From Holophagaceae bacterium (GTDB lineage: Bacteria > Acidobacteriota > Holophagae > Holophagales > Holophagaceae): a stretch of 64,000 nt of DNA. The DNA lies in contig JADKKO010000001.1 in NCBI GenBank assembly GCA_016720465.1, forward strand, positions 124,001-188,000. Reading direction: 5' to 3'. This document shows positions 1 to 9,074 of this stretch, piece by piece; the stretch's first letter is position 1, and every line of letters starts with the position of its first letter. Both the position numbers and the translations under genes were made by a program. The notes under the pieces are model-generated. The model saw nothing but the letters and a program-made list of their open reading frames with translations, searched no databases and had not been told where the DNA came from.

Positions 1-2081
1 GAGCCCTTTTCGCGAGCCGCATCAACCGCGGGAACAATGCCAGGCCCGAGGCCGGCAAGACCAATTCCCCGGATGAGCGCCCCACGGATGCCTCCGAATT
101 CGGCTTCTCCTTCAGCGGCCCGCTGCTCAAGGACAAATTGTTCTTCTTCGGGGCCTTCAACCGCCAATTGATGGCCCAGGATTTCGAGAATGTGCAGCCC
201 ATCGGCACGCCGCCCCATCGGCGGATCCAGTCCGAAGACCGGAGTTACCGCTTTCTCAAGCTCTCCTGGGTCATCAATGAGAACCATCGCCTGGACCTGA
301 GCTGGTTCGGCGATCCCGTCATCCAATTCAATTTCGACCTGGCCGGGGACAGCTCCGTGAAGGATTTCCAACAGGCCAACCGCACCCGCGGCGGCAACAG
401 TTTCCTGGCGAAGCACGTCGGGCTGTTGGGCGGAAATCTCGCGTGGGAAAACACCATCGGATTGCACCAGACGGCCTTCCAATGGTCGCCGGCCACGCCC
501 GAGGCCGGGCCTTTCCGGGGCCAACTGGATGCGGCCGGCGGCGAGTCCTTTGGCCGCAGTCCGGAGGACCGCCTGGAGCGCGTGAAAAACCTGACCGTGA
601 AGAGCGAACTCACTTGGTACTACGGCGAGCACGTGGTCAAAGGAGGGATCCAGGCCCTGGATTCGGAATTCACACGGGTGTATCTGCGTCCCTCCGGCGG
701 TCTCTCCTACCTGGATCGTGCCGCCGGAGGCGCAGGTCCCAGCGGAGGGGATCTTGCTGCCATCCGCGCGGGCTTGATCGCCCATGGCGGAAGCGATTAC
801 GGGTATGCCAGCGCGGACAGCCTGGCGACCCCGAGCCCTGTGTCAGGCCAGCTCGCCGGCGGCCTGGCGAGCTTCCTCTACCGGCGGACCCTCAGCGACT
901 TGAATGAGTACGGGAATCCGCTCAAATCCAGGACCATCGGCCTCTACTGCCAGGACGACTACCACCTCGACGCATTCTGGACCTTCAACCTGGGTCTGCG
1001 CGTGGACAGGGCCAGCGCCGATGGGGAGGACGGCCGGGAACTCTATAGCCAGACCCTATTCAGTCCGCGCCTGGGATTGTCCTGGACTCCCGACGGCCGC
1101 GGGCAGACCCGTGTGTTCGGCTATTTCGGCCGCATCTTCAGCCCGCCCTCGCCGGGCGCGCTGCGCCCCGCGGGCGCGACGACCGATGGGCCTTCCACCA
1201 CGCAGCAGGTCTGGGTGCCATCCCAGGCGGCCTGGAAGACTTATGCCTCCGCTGGTGTCGTGGTGCCGAAAACACTCGCAGTGCAACCTGGTTTGAAGTC
1301 GCCTTCCACCGATCTGATCCAGGTCGGCGCCCAGCGCGTCCAGAATCTTGGGGCCTTCTTGGGCGAATGGACTTTGGATGCGCTTTACACCCGCAAATCC
1401 ATGAAGGATCTCGTGGACACCTACAACCCTGCCTGGGGCTACCTGGCGCCCTCGGATCTCGGGCAGACGGCTTTCACGCCAGGAGTTCGGATCATCGGCA
1501 ACCTGCCGGGTCTGAAGCGCGATTACAACGGAGTGGACCTGGTGGCCGAGCATGCCTTCCAGGGCGGCCATTGGATGCGGTTCAGCTACACGAATGCGCG
1601 CTTGAATGGCAATTCCGAGGTCGGTAATGTGGCCAGCAGCTCGCCGTCCAATACGGGGTTCGCGCAGATCCCAGGGCTGGCGGAGGATTACCGGCAAGGC
1701 CGGTACGACGGCCCGCTCAACGAGGATGTCCGCCACAACTTCAAGGCCTACGGCCTGGCCAAACTGCCCCGGAATCTTGAGCTTTCGGGCACCTTCAACA
1801 TCCGTTCGGGTCTCCACTATGGGAACCTGGCCAGGATTTCCGGAAACACGGTTTTGGCGCCGGGCGAAATCCGCGGCAACCGGGAGCTGCCCTGGGCCCG
1901 CAGCTTCGACATCACCTTCGCCTGGCATAAGAAAGTCCAGGGCGCGGACCTGCGCCTGGGCCTGGATGTCCTGAATCTCACCAATGCGCAACCCTTGAGC
2001 GCCACGAACAACCTGGCCCAGAAGCCCAACAACTTCCAGCAGGGCCGGGTGATGCAATTCAGCGCCAGGGCTTCTTTCTAG
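1..2081 (+). CDS. TonB-dependent outer-membrane receptor (3' part)
   Basis: The open frame enters from the left edge (frame of base 3) and lacks its start, signal peptide and most of the plug domain. The first visible residues include GFSFSGPLLKDKLFFFGAF, the signature at the plug/barrel boundary of acidobacterial carboxypeptidase-regulatory-like TonB receptors. About 690 residues follow, rich in alternating aromatic/polar beta strands and ending in ...FSARASF with a terminal Phe, as expected for an outer-membrane barrel. The family imports siderophores, oligosaccharides or other large nutrients using TonB energy; the substrate cannot be read from sequence. A perfect terminator hairpin follows the stop and separates it from the convergent SPFH gene. 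An internal Met at base 138 is not the start, because conserved sequence continues upstream of it. Confidence 0.85.
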   Translation, partial: ALFASRINRGNNARPEAGKTNSPDERPTDASEFGFSFSGPLLKDKLFFFGAFNRQLMAQDFENVQPIGTPPHRRIQSEDRSYRFLKLSWVINENHRLDLSWFGDPVIQFNFDLAGDSSVKDFQQANRTRGGNSFLAKHVGLLGGNLAWENTIGLHQTAFQWSPATPEAGPFRGQLDAAGGESFGRSPEDRLERVKNLTVKSELTWYYGEHVVKGGIQALDSEFTRVYLRPSGGLSYLDRAAGGAGPSGGDLAAIRAGLIAHGGSDYGYASADSLATPSPVSGQLAGGLASFLYRRTLSDLNEYGNPLKSRTIGLYCQDDYHLDAFWTFNLGLRVDRASADGEDGRELYSQTLFSPRLGLSWTPDGRGQTRVFGYFGRIFSPPSPGALRPAGATTDGPSTTQQVWVPSQAAWKTYASAGVVVPKTLAVQPGLKSPSTDLIQVGAQRVQNLGAFLGEWTLDALYTRKSMKDLVDTYNPAWGYLAPSDLGQTAFTPGVRIIGNLPGLKRDYNGVDLVAEHAFQGGHWMRFSYTNARLNGNSEVGNVASSSPSNTGFAQIPGLAEDYRQGRYDGPLNEDVRHNFKAYGLAKLPRNLELSGTFNIRSGLHYGNLARISGNTVLAPGEIRGNRELPWARSFDITFAWHKKVQGADLRLGLDVLNLTNAQPLSATNNLAQKPNNFQQGRVMQFSARASF

Positions 2082-2083
2082 GC

Positions 2084-2110
2084 AAAGGGGCGGGATCATC
2101 CCGCCCCTTT
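2084..2110. terminator. Bidirectional hairpin terminator
   Basis: AAAGGGGCGGGA (2084-2095) and TCCCGCCCCTTT (2099-2110) form a perfect 12-bp stem with a 3-nt loop, between two convergent genes. The A-rich and T-rich ends allow it to act in both directions. Confidence 0.8.
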
Positions 2111-2135
2111 GCCACCTCATCGCCTCGGCCCCGGC

Positions 2136-4181
2136 TTACGCTTCGGGTTTTTTCATCTGCGCTTTCAGCGCGTCGCGCATGGCCTGGACCTCCGGGTCGC
2201 GCGCGGTGGGGGCCGTGACGCCGACGGTTTCGCCGAGCTTGGTGGTCATCAGCAAACCGAGCAGATTTTCGATGAGGTTGCCTCCGCCCGCGCCACCGCC
2301 GGACATGTTGATCTTCGGCACCACATCGATCTGGCCCTTCTCGATGGCCTCGGCGAAGCGGTTCATGACCTGCTGGGTGAGCTGGAACTGCGGGCCGCCG
2401 TAGGCGCGCACCTGCTCTTCGATGGCGATGGCCTGGGCGATTCCGACACGCGCCGCGCGCTCGGCTTCGCCATCGGCGATGGCCTTGATGCGCTTGCCTT
2501 CGCCTTCGCCCATGATGCGCACTTTCTCGGCTTCGGCGCCCGCCAAGGTCTGGATGCGGTTGGCCTCCTGCTGGGCCCGGGCGTAGTCCGCCTTGCCCTG
2601 GTTGCTCTGCACGGTGATGGATATCTCCGATTCCGTCAGCATGGTCTGCTGCTTGGCTTTGGCTTCCGCTTCGCGCAATTCCCGCTCTTTCACGGCCGCG
2701 CCCTGCTGTCGGGAATAGGTCTCCACCTGTTCGTTGGCGATCTGCCTTGATCGGAGCTGGATCAGGATCTGCTCGATCTGGCCGCCTTGAGTTCCGCTGG
2801 TGGGCGTGCCGATCAGGACTTCCTGCAATTCCAGGTTGTACTGTTCGAATTTGGTGCGCATCTGGACGCCGGACTGGTCCTGGATGGCGCTGCGGTCCTG
2901 GATGAGCTGGATGAGCGTGCGGGTCTGGCCGATATTCTTGAAGTAGGCGGCCACCATGGGATCGAGCGTCTGTTCCACCAGCCGCTTGATGTCGCCGAAG
3001 CGCTGGATGACGAGCGGCGCCTTGCGGTAGTCGATGTGCACCACCACCGACAGCGGCAGGCTGGGCTCGAAGGCGTCCTTGGTGATGAGGCTCACCTCCG
3101 CCAGGTTCTCGTCGTAGCGGTGCGCTCCCACTTCAGACTGGCTCCACTTCAGGATGAAGTTCGTGGTGGGCACCATCACCACCTTGCCGGCGTAGGTGTT
3201 GAAGGCGTACTTGCCCGGCAGCAATGGATCGTTCCACACGCCGCGGGTGCCCACGGCCACCAGCTCGCCGTGCTTGTAGTCCGCGCCGGTCATGTCCGTG
3301 CCCTCGACGCCGGTGTAGCTCACCACCACGCCCACGGTGCCCACTTCCACCACGGTCTTGGGGATGGACTCCACCGTCGCGAAGAGGCGGTTCACGTAGT
3401 AGGTGCCTTCCACGATGACCTGGAGCTGGCGGCCGCGAAGGCCTCCCGCCTTCAGGAATTTGTCCGGGTCCTGGAAGTTGTTGTGGTAGGTGTCGGGATG
3501 CGCGGGATCGTTGCCCACGGAGGGCGCGATGATCTCGTCGGACGGCAGGCTCGGCCCGTCGTGGACGGTGATGACGCCGATGATGTCGTCGGTGCCCTTG
3601 ATGACCACGGGGCGGTAGCCGCCCCGCTCGGCGATCACAGCGCTCATCTTGGTGAAGGTGTCCACCTCGCTGCGGTCCAGGGGCAGGTAGAGCATCTGGT
3701 CCTCGGTGAGCACTACGAACTGCACCAGGTTGATGGCGTAGATGCCTTCCCGGAGGATCATGCGCTGGGGGCCCTTGGTGCCGCCATTTTGCAGGAAGGC
3801 TTCCACGTCCTGGAAATCCCGCGCGCGCTCATTGGAGGCCAGGGCCTGGGAGGCCGGGAGGTCCTTGCCGTCCCTTGCGAAGACGTAGCCGATCTTGCCT
3901 TGGGGGATGGTGACCAGCGGCATTTTATGGATGCGGTACTGGAAGGGCATGAGGAGATGCCAGCCGCCGCGGAGGAGACGAGGCTGGAAACCGGCCTCGC
4001 CATTCAGCGCGATGAGGCCGGTTTTCACGGACCCCTTCCCGCTGATGAGTTTTTCCACGATGCCTACGCGGTTGTTGGGGATGTACCGGATCCATTTCGA
4101 GAGCAGCACCAGCAGGAAGATGGAAAGCAGCGCCAGCAGGAAGGTGGTGCCGGGGTGGCCGAGGAACCATGCGAGGTCCAT
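2136..4181 (-). CDS. SPFH / band-7 (flotillin-like) membrane protein
   Basis: A 681-residue protein with one N-terminal membrane helix (about residues 8-30) followed by a band-7/SPFH region. The C-terminal third is a long Ala/Glu-rich helical stretch with repeats such as AGAEAEKVRIMGEGEGKR, the coiled-coil typical of flotillins. SPFH proteins oligomerise at the membrane inner face and scaffold microdomains or protease complexes; no partner gene (NfeD, FtsH) is adjacent. The protein is longer than a typical flotillin because of an inserted region of about 200 residues between the helix and the coiled coil. The start is the ATG at 4181, preceded by AAAGGAG at a 5-nt gap; an upstream in-frame TTG would put the ribosome site inside the gene. 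It converges on the TonB receptor. Confidence 0.85.
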   Translation of the reverse strand: MDLAWFLGHPGTTFLLALLSIFLLVLLSKWIRYIPNNRVGIVEKLISGKGSVKTGLIALNGEAGFQPRLLRGGWHLLMPFQYRIHKMPLVTIPQGKIGYVFARDGKDLPASQALASNERARDFQDVEAFLQNGGTKGPQRMILREGIYAINLVQFVVLTEDQMLYLPLDRSEVDTFTKMSAVIAERGGYRPVVIKGTDDIIGVITVHDGPSLPSDEIIAPSVGNDPAHPDTYHNNFQDPDKFLKAGGLRGRQLQVIVEGTYYVNRLFATVESIPKTVVEVGTVGVVVSYTGVEGTDMTGADYKHGELVAVGTRGVWNDPLLPGKYAFNTYAGKVVMVPTTNFILKWSQSEVGAHRYDENLAEVSLITKDAFEPSLPLSVVVHIDYRKAPLVIQRFGDIKRLVEQTLDPMVAAYFKNIGQTRTLIQLIQDRSAIQDQSGVQMRTKFEQYNLELQEVLIGTPTSGTQGGQIEQILIQLRSRQIANEQVETYSRQQGAAVKERELREAEAKAKQQTMLTESEISITVQSNQGKADYARAQQEANRIQTLAGAEAEKVRIMGEGEGKRIKAIADGEAERAARVGIAQAIAIEEQVRAYGGPQFQLTQQVMNRFAEAIEKGQIDVVPKINMSGGGAGGGNLIENLLGLLMTTKLGETVGVTAPTARDPEVQAMRDALKAQMKKPEA

Positions 4182-4322
4182 GAAGACTCCTTTCAAAGAG
4201 CAGCGTTGATTCTAACCCTGGCGAAAAGCGGCTCTCAAAGTTGTTCCATGGCGCCGCCAAGGGGCCTGAACCCATCGGCCAGCCGGAGGGTTGATGGGTT
4301 ATGCTGGCTTCCAGGTTTGTGC

Positions 4323-4964
4323 ATGGACGCTTACGAAAACGACTCGGAATGGCTCGCCTGGCTGAAGGTCCGCTGGCCGCTGGTGATAGGCGGCCTGGTG
4401 GTGGCGGCCTGGGGCTGTTCCAACTGGAATTCCCGCGCCGTAAGCCATTCGGCGGGTGTTCTGGTGGCCGAGGAGCCCTTGCAGGAGAACCTGGAGGCAG
4501 GCTCGTCCTGGAGCGCCAAAGACCACCGGTTCAAGGCGCTGGCCAACTTCCACATCCGGGCCAGGGTGCTCTCCACCGAACGCTACCGATTCGACCGCGC
4601 AGCGGAAATCTCGCCGGTAGATTTCGCGATGGGGTGGGGACCCATGTCCGATTCCGCCGTGCTCAACAAATTGAATGTCAGCCAAAGCGACCGGTGGTTC
4701 CACTGGAACGCGAGGACCTTGCCTTTGTCCATGGACGTGATTGTTTCCCACGCAGCCAATATGCATATGATCCCCGCCACCAAAGCGGTGGAACGCCGGC
4801 TCCTCAGCGTCAGGGAAGGGCAGGTCGCGACCCTGGATGGCTACCTGGTCCACGTGGATGGAAAGGACGGATGGAAATGGGACAGCTCCCTGACCCGCGA
4901 AGATGCAGGCGATGGAGCCTGTGAAGTGATCTGGGTGGAAAAGGTTTCGGCGGCCGACCGTTAG
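4323..4964 (+). CDS. Membrane-anchored conserved protein of unknown function
   Basis: 213 residues starting MDAYENDSEWLAWLK, with one transmembrane helix near residues 16-31 and a soluble remainder. Motifs such as DFAMGWGPMSD, HAANMHMIPA, GYLVHVDG and a closing CEVIWVEK recur in a small family of bacterial proteins I recognise only as conserved and uncharacterised. The start is the ATG at 4323 because it immediately precedes the membrane helix; the frame is open far upstream, but that part is antisense to the SPFH gene. It lies 30 nt before the MFS gene and may be co-transcribed with it. No catalytic residues can be named. Confidence 0.7.
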   Translation: MDAYENDSEWLAWLKVRWPLVIGGLVVAAWGCSNWNSRAVSHSAGVLVAEEPLQENLEAGSSWSAKDHRFKALANFHIRARVLSTERYRFDRAAEISPVDFAMGWGPMSDSAVLNKLNVSQSDRWFHWNARTLPLSMDVIVSHAANMHMIPATKAVERRLLSVREGQVATLDGYLVHVDGKDGWKWDSSLTREDAGDGACEVIWVEKVSAADR

Positions 4965-4994
4965 CGGTCCCCAGGGTCGTCTACCATCGAAGGC

Positions 4995-6149
4995 ATGCCG
5001 CGTCCCTCGCCGAAGTCACTCGCTCTCTTCGTGGTGGGCTTGGCTTTTTTCACGGACATGTTCCTCTACTACCTGCTGGTGCCGCTCCTGCCGATCTACG
5101 CGCGGGAACTCCACCTGGGGCAGATGCGCATCGGTCTGCTCTTCGGCAGCTACGCCATCGCCCTGGTGGCCGTGACGCTTCCCCTGGGCAGCCTGGCGGA
5201 TAGAGTGGGGCGCCGCCGCCCCATGCTTCTCGGATTATTAGCGCTTGGAGGGACCACGCTGCTTTTCCTGTTCGCCAAGAATTATTGGCTGCTGGTGCTG
5301 GCGCGCGGGCTCCAGGGCGCGGCGGGCGCGGCTACCTGGATACCCGGGATGGCCCTGCTCGCAGACCACTTCCCACGAGAACAGCGCGGAAAAGCCATGG
5401 GCACCGCCTTCGCCTGCGCCAACCTCGGCGTGCTCACCGGGCCGCCCATCTCGGGCTACCTCACCCAAGGGTTCGGTGCCTCGGCTCCCTTCATCCTCGG
5501 CATCGGATTGGTGGCGCTCGATGCCGCGGGCCGGGCTTTCCTGCTGGAGGAATCCTCGACGGACAGAGGCGACCGGATCAGTCCACGGGCCCTGGTGAAA
5601 AACCCCGTGATCCTAGTATTCAGCGGCGCCCTGGCCATGGGTTCGGCGTTGTGGGCGGTGCTGGAGTCCACGCTGCCGCTGCACTTCGATGCGGTGATGC
5701 ATTTCGGTCCTGGCCAGATCGGCCTCTGCTTCGCCGCGGCGGCGGCCACCCATACGTTGACCTCGCCATTGATGGGGCATTTGTCGGATCGCATCGGCCG
5801 CAAGAAAGTGCTCATCCTTGGCCTGGCTTTGAGCGCGGTGTTCATTCCCCTGCCGGTGTTCTTCCGCCATACGGCTTTCGTCTTCGCCAGCATGATGGCC
5901 CTGGGCAGCATCGCGAGCCTGATCATGTCGCCCTCGAGCCCCGCGGTGGCGGATGCGGTGGAGAAGACCGGGAGCACCAGCTACGGGTCGGCTTTTTCGA
6001 TCCTGAACATCGCCTATGCGGTCGGCATGATGGTGGGGCCCCTGGTGGGCAGCGCGCTGGTGCAGGTGCTGGGGCTGCAGGCGGCGCTGATCCTGGTGGG
6101 ACTCGGTTTCGGCAGCTTCATCCTGGCGACGAGGAAAGTCGCGGCTTGA
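4995..6149 (+). CDS. MFS efflux transporter (TetA/drug-efflux type)
   Basis: A 384-residue, strongly hydrophobic protein with about 12 predicted membrane helices. The A-motif between helices 2 and 3 reads GSLADRVGRRRP and a second copy in the C-terminal half reads GHLSDRIGRKK, the hallmark of the major facilitator superfamily. The layout matches proton-driven drug or metabolite exporters; substrate unknown. Its last 32 bases overlap the 3' end of the convergent methyltransferase gene. Confidence 0.85.
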   Translation: MPRPSPKSLALFVVGLAFFTDMFLYYLLVPLLPIYARELHLGQMRIGLLFGSYAIALVAVTLPLGSLADRVGRRRPMLLGLLALGGTTLLFLFAKNYWLLVLARGLQGAAGAATWIPGMALLADHFPREQRGKAMGTAFACANLGVLTGPPISGYLTQGFGASAPFILGIGLVALDAAGRAFLLEESSTDRGDRISPRALVKNPVILVFSGALAMGSALWAVLESTLPLHFDAVMHFGPGQIGLCFAAAAATHTLTSPLMGHLSDRIGRKKVLILGLALSAVFIPLPVFFRHTAFVFASMMALGSIASLIMSPSSPAVADAVEKTGSTSYGSAFSILNIAYAVGMMVGPLVGSALVQVLGLQAALILVGLGFGSFILATRKVAA

Positions 6150-6855
6150 GGGCGCGGTAGATCCACCGGTCCGCGTCGTAGGTCCACGGTCCGCCGTGGA
6201 GCCCGCCGAAGGCATCTTCCAGATCGAAACCTGCGGCCTCCAGGAAATTCCGGACTTCCACGTCCGTGGGAATCCAGATGTCATGGCGGAAGGAACATCC
6301 GCCCTGCTTCCGCTCCGTCCAGATGCGTTTCCGGTCCGGGCTCCAGCGAACGCGCTCACGGTAGCCGAGGTCTTTCAGCTCCACCCATCGCCCCTCGCAG
6401 GACGCCACCCCGCGCTCCAGCGATTCGCGGCCGCAAAGATCCAGCAGCAGCGTTCCTCCAGGCCTCAGCACCCGGGCGAATTCCTGGAGCTGGCGGAGGT
6501 TTTCTTCCTCCGTGGCAAAGTACCCCCAGGACGTGAAGGCGCAGAAGACACCATCCGCGCAGGCCGCCCGGAAGGGGAGGGCCCGGAAATCCAGGCGCAG
6601 GATGGCGCCCGGGTGTTCCACGCGGTGGCGCCTCAGGTTCAGGGCGCTGAGATCGCCGCCGATGACCTCATGCCCACGGGCTTCCAGGGCGGGCCGCAGG
6701 CGGCCCCAGCCGCAGGGCAGATCCAAGACCAAGGCTCCGGCTTCCAATCCCAGCAGAGCCGCCAAGGCCGGGCCTTCGTGGGCGGCATCGCCTTCCTTGT
6801 CACGGTAGTGATCGAAGTAGGCGGGGTGGTCGAAGTCGTAGGCGAACCAATCCAT
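6118..6855 (-). CDS. Class I SAM-dependent methyltransferase
   Basis: A 245-residue protein beginning MDWFAYDFDHPAYFDHYR. Motif I (VLDLPCGWGRL), the acidic end of strand 2 (VIGGDLS) and the later RPGGTLLLDLCG are the usual landmarks of the Rossmann methyltransferase fold (Methyltransf_11/25 type). The substrate is not predictable. The chosen ATG at 6855 gives a family-typical N-terminus; a longer in-frame version would run into the divergent aminopeptidase gene. The stop lies inside the 3' end of the MFS gene, a 32-nt tail-to-tail overlap. Confidence 0.8.
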   Translation of the reverse strand: MDWFAYDFDHPAYFDHYRDKEGDAAHEGPALAALLGLEAGALVLDLPCGWGRLRPALEARGHEVIGGDLSALNLRRHRVEHPGAILRLDFRALPFRAACADGVFCAFTSWGYFATEEENLRQLQEFARVLRPGGTLLLDLCGRESLERGVASCEGRWVELKDLGYRERVRWSPDRKRIWTERKQGGCSFRHDIWIPTDVEVRNFLEAAGFDLEDAFGGLHGGPWTYDADRWIYRALKPRLSSSPG

Positions 6856-6889
6856 GCCTGAAAGTGTAGATTGGAAGCTGGAGGCCAGG

Positions 6890-8305
6890 ATGTTCCGACG
6901 CACGGCACTGATCTTTGGTTGCGCCGCGGCGGCGGCTTCGCTGTCGGCCCAGGTTCCGGTGGCGGGCTATCACGGGCTCCGCCTGCCAGTCGCCTTTTTT
7001 GCCGGAAACCGCGAGCGGCTGCTCCAGCACCTGAGGAACCTGGGACCGGGCACCCTGGCGATCATCAAATCCATGCCTGAGCAGCCCCGCAACGGCGATG
7101 CGGGACAACCCTTCCGGCAGGATTCGGATTTCTACTACTTGACGGGGGTGGAAGAGCCCGGTGCCGTCGCGCTGCTGTCCGCCGATGGCGACAAACCCTA
7201 CACCTTGCTGGTGCGGTCCCGCGATCCCAAGCGGGAGGCCTGGAATGGACCGCGGCTGGGCGTCGAAGGCGCCAGGAACCTGGGAGCGGACCAGGCTTTT
7301 GATTTTCCAAAAGGCGACGAGGTGCTGCTCGAGGCCATCAAGAAAGCCCAGCGGATCGTGCTCGTCTGCAACCTGGACCGCGAGTTCCGGACCCGGATCC
7401 TCGATGCTGCGCTGCCGCTCGGGACGGACAACAACCACGGGCAGTTCAAGAAGTCCGTGGTGGACGGACGCCACCTGGTGGCAGAGATGCGTTCCATCAA
7501 ACAACCCGCTGAGCTGGACATGATCCAGAAGGCGGTGGAGGTGAGCATCGAGGGCCATCTGGCCGCCATGCGGGCCACCCGGACGGCCGCCAATGAAGGC
7601 CAGGTGGCCGGGGCCTTCGAGGGTGCGGTCCGCGGCCTGGGCGCGCGCTTCCTCGGCTACGACACCATCGCCGGGGCCGGGAACCAGAGCTGCATCCTGC
7701 ACTATCCCTTCAATGACGCGCCGCTGCATCAGGGCGAACTGCAGCTCATGGATGCGGGCGCCGAAGTGGGCTATTACACCGCCGACATCACCCGCACCTG
7801 GCCCGTGAACGGGAAGTTCTCAACGGACCAGCGGGCCCTGTATGATCTGGTCCTCAGGGCCCAGGAGGCTGGCATCGCCGCTTGCGTGGTGGGCAGCCCG
7901 CACATAGCCGCCCACTATGCGGCTTCGCGGGTCGTGAGCGATGGTCTGGTGGACCTGGGCATTCTGAAGGGCGGCAAGGACGAGGTTTATCAGCGCGGCG
8001 ATTGGAAGCGGTTCTTCATCCACGGCACCGGGCACTGGCTGGGGCTGGATGTGCATGATGCGGGGGACTATGGTCCCAAGGATCCGATCTACCGCGCGGG
8101 AGGGCGGCGGCCCTTGGAGGCCGGCATGGTGGTGACGGTCGAGCCGGGACTTTACATCCCAAAAGGCAGCGAAGGCGTGGATCCCAGATGGCAGGGCATC
8201 GGCGTCCGGATCGAAGACGACATCCTGGTCACCAAAGCTGGACCGAAGAACCTCAGCGCGCGCCTGCCCAGGGAGGCCGAAGACGTGGAGCGAGCGCTCA
8301 AGTAG
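6890..8305 (+). CDS. Exported Xaa-Pro aminopeptidase (M24B, aminopeptidase P)
   Basis: A 471-residue metallopeptidase that removes N-terminal residues preceding proline. The start at 6890 is set by GGAGG five bases upstream and yields a clear signal peptide (MFRRTALIFGCAAAAASLSA), so the enzyme acts outside the cytoplasm. The N-terminal creatinase-like domain contains QDSDFYYLTGVEEP. The C-terminal pita-bread domain has all five metal ligands: two Asp in MDAGAEVGYYTADITRTWP, His in HGTGHWLGLDVHD, Glu in VEPGLYIP and Glu in RIEDDILVT. It is transcribed divergently from the methyltransferase. Confidence 0.9.
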   Translation: MFRRTALIFGCAAAAASLSAQVPVAGYHGLRLPVAFFAGNRERLLQHLRNLGPGTLAIIKSMPEQPRNGDAGQPFRQDSDFYYLTGVEEPGAVALLSADGDKPYTLLVRSRDPKREAWNGPRLGVEGARNLGADQAFDFPKGDEVLLEAIKKAQRIVLVCNLDREFRTRILDAALPLGTDNNHGQFKKSVVDGRHLVAEMRSIKQPAELDMIQKAVEVSIEGHLAAMRATRTAANEGQVAGAFEGAVRGLGARFLGYDTIAGAGNQSCILHYPFNDAPLHQGELQLMDAGAEVGYYTADITRTWPVNGKFSTDQRALYDLVLRAQEAGIAACVVGSPHIAAHYAASRVVSDGLVDLGILKGGKDEVYQRGDWKRFFIHGTGHWLGLDVHDAGDYGPKDPIYRAGGRRPLEAGMVVTVEPGLYIPKGSEGVDPRWQGIGVRIEDDILVTKAGPKNLSARLPREAEDVERALK

Positions 8306-8416
8306 CTCGGAACAACGAGCCCTGGGCCAACCCGGTGGCGCCCTGCGCTCACCTCCAGGCGCAACTCAGGCCTGGGTTCGAGTCCCTCCCAGGGGCCAGG
8401 AACCAAGGGCAAAAGC

Positions 8417-8971
8417 TCAAGCTTCAGGAGTGTCGTCCTTCTTCACCAGTTTCACCGGGGCGGCAACCCTGGGGAGGTTGGCGACGCCCCTCCAGACGTA
8501 GCGAGTGCCCCTTTTCTGGCCCTGCTTGAAGATGACGCCCTCGTCTTCGAGTTCGGCGAAGAAGCGGCGGAGGGTGGCGGGGGCCCAATCACAATCGGAG
8601 AGTTCCAGGCCGTCCTGCGCTTCAAAGCTTGAAAGCGCGCCCCGGTCCTGGAGCAGGGCGACCAATCGGGACCTCAATTCTTCCAATTCCTGCCGGGAGC
8701 GGCGCACCTTGGTCTTGAAATCCTGCACCAGGCTGGGCGGCCCGGGGACGAATCCAGTGGAAGGCGGGGCAGGCTGGACGATCGAGGCGGGTGCCGCGGC
8801 TTCGTGAAGGAGGCCGCCATCCAGGTAAATATCAGTGTCTTCGGCCTTGAATAGCACCACCACGGTGCTGGCAGGGATGCCTTCATTGTGGAGCGCCTCG
8901 ATGACCCGGTCGCCGATGCGCTGTTTCTGGACCCTGGAAAGAGTTGAGGTGTGTATAACGACCATTGCCAT
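8417..8971 (-). CDS. Tautomerase-like N-terminus fused to a winged-helix region
   Basis: 184 residues starting MAMVVIHTSTLSRVQKQRI. The first 60 residues have the length and beta-alpha-beta spacing of 4-oxalocrotonate tautomerase subunits (VVIH, then VQKQRIGDRVIEAL, then VVVLF and DGG), but the catalytic Pro that normally follows Met is replaced by Ala. A Pro-rich linker leads to a C-terminal helix-turn-helix/winged region (residues about 105-165: LRSRLVALLQ, APATLRRFFAELEDEG, KRGTRYVWRG). The start is supported by GGAG six bases upstream. The gene is divergent from fur and has a plausible promoter in the gap. No function is assigned; DNA binding is inferred only from the C-terminal pattern. 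Confidence 0.55.
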   Translation of the reverse strand: MAMVVIHTSTLSRVQKQRIGDRVIEALHNEGIPASTVVVLFKAEDTDIYLDGGLLHEAAAPASIVQPAPPSTGFVPGPPSLVQDFKTKVRRSRQELEELRSRLVALLQDRGALSSFEAQDGLELSDCDWAPATLRRFFAELEDEGVIFKQGQKRGTRYVWRGVANLPRVAAPVKLVKKDDTPEA

Positions 8972-9000
8972 GGGCAACTCCAATTTGCGGGTGAGATACC

Positions 9001-9028
9001 AGTCTAAGTTTGCTAATAAACAGGTCAA
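9001..9028 (-). promoter_or_regulatory. Sigma-70-like promoter for the tautomerase/winged-helix gene
   Basis: Reading the minus strand, TTGACC (9028-9023) and TAGACT (9006-9001) are separated by 16 bp, in an AT-rich gap of otherwise GC-rich DNA. The divergent fur gene may use a weaker element further right (TATTAA near 9049). Confidence 0.45.
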
Positions 9029-9074
9029 GCAACTTTCCTGAAGAATCCTATTAAGCTGTTGGTTGGGGGTCCCC

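Noticed and set aside
2787..4964. A 725-codon plus-strand open frame covering the SPFH gene region
   Set aside because: It is antisense to the SPFH gene, with His/Gly/Val-rich composition typical of mirrored high-GC coding sequence; only the part from 4323 shows real protein features.
8320..8400. tRNA-like segment: CCCTGGG...GGTTCGAGTCCC...CCCAGGG followed by GCCA
   Set aside because: The acceptor-like arms and a T-loop-like sequence are present, but the T stem has only three good pairs, the anticodon loop has the wrong size and no U33, and there is no D arm.
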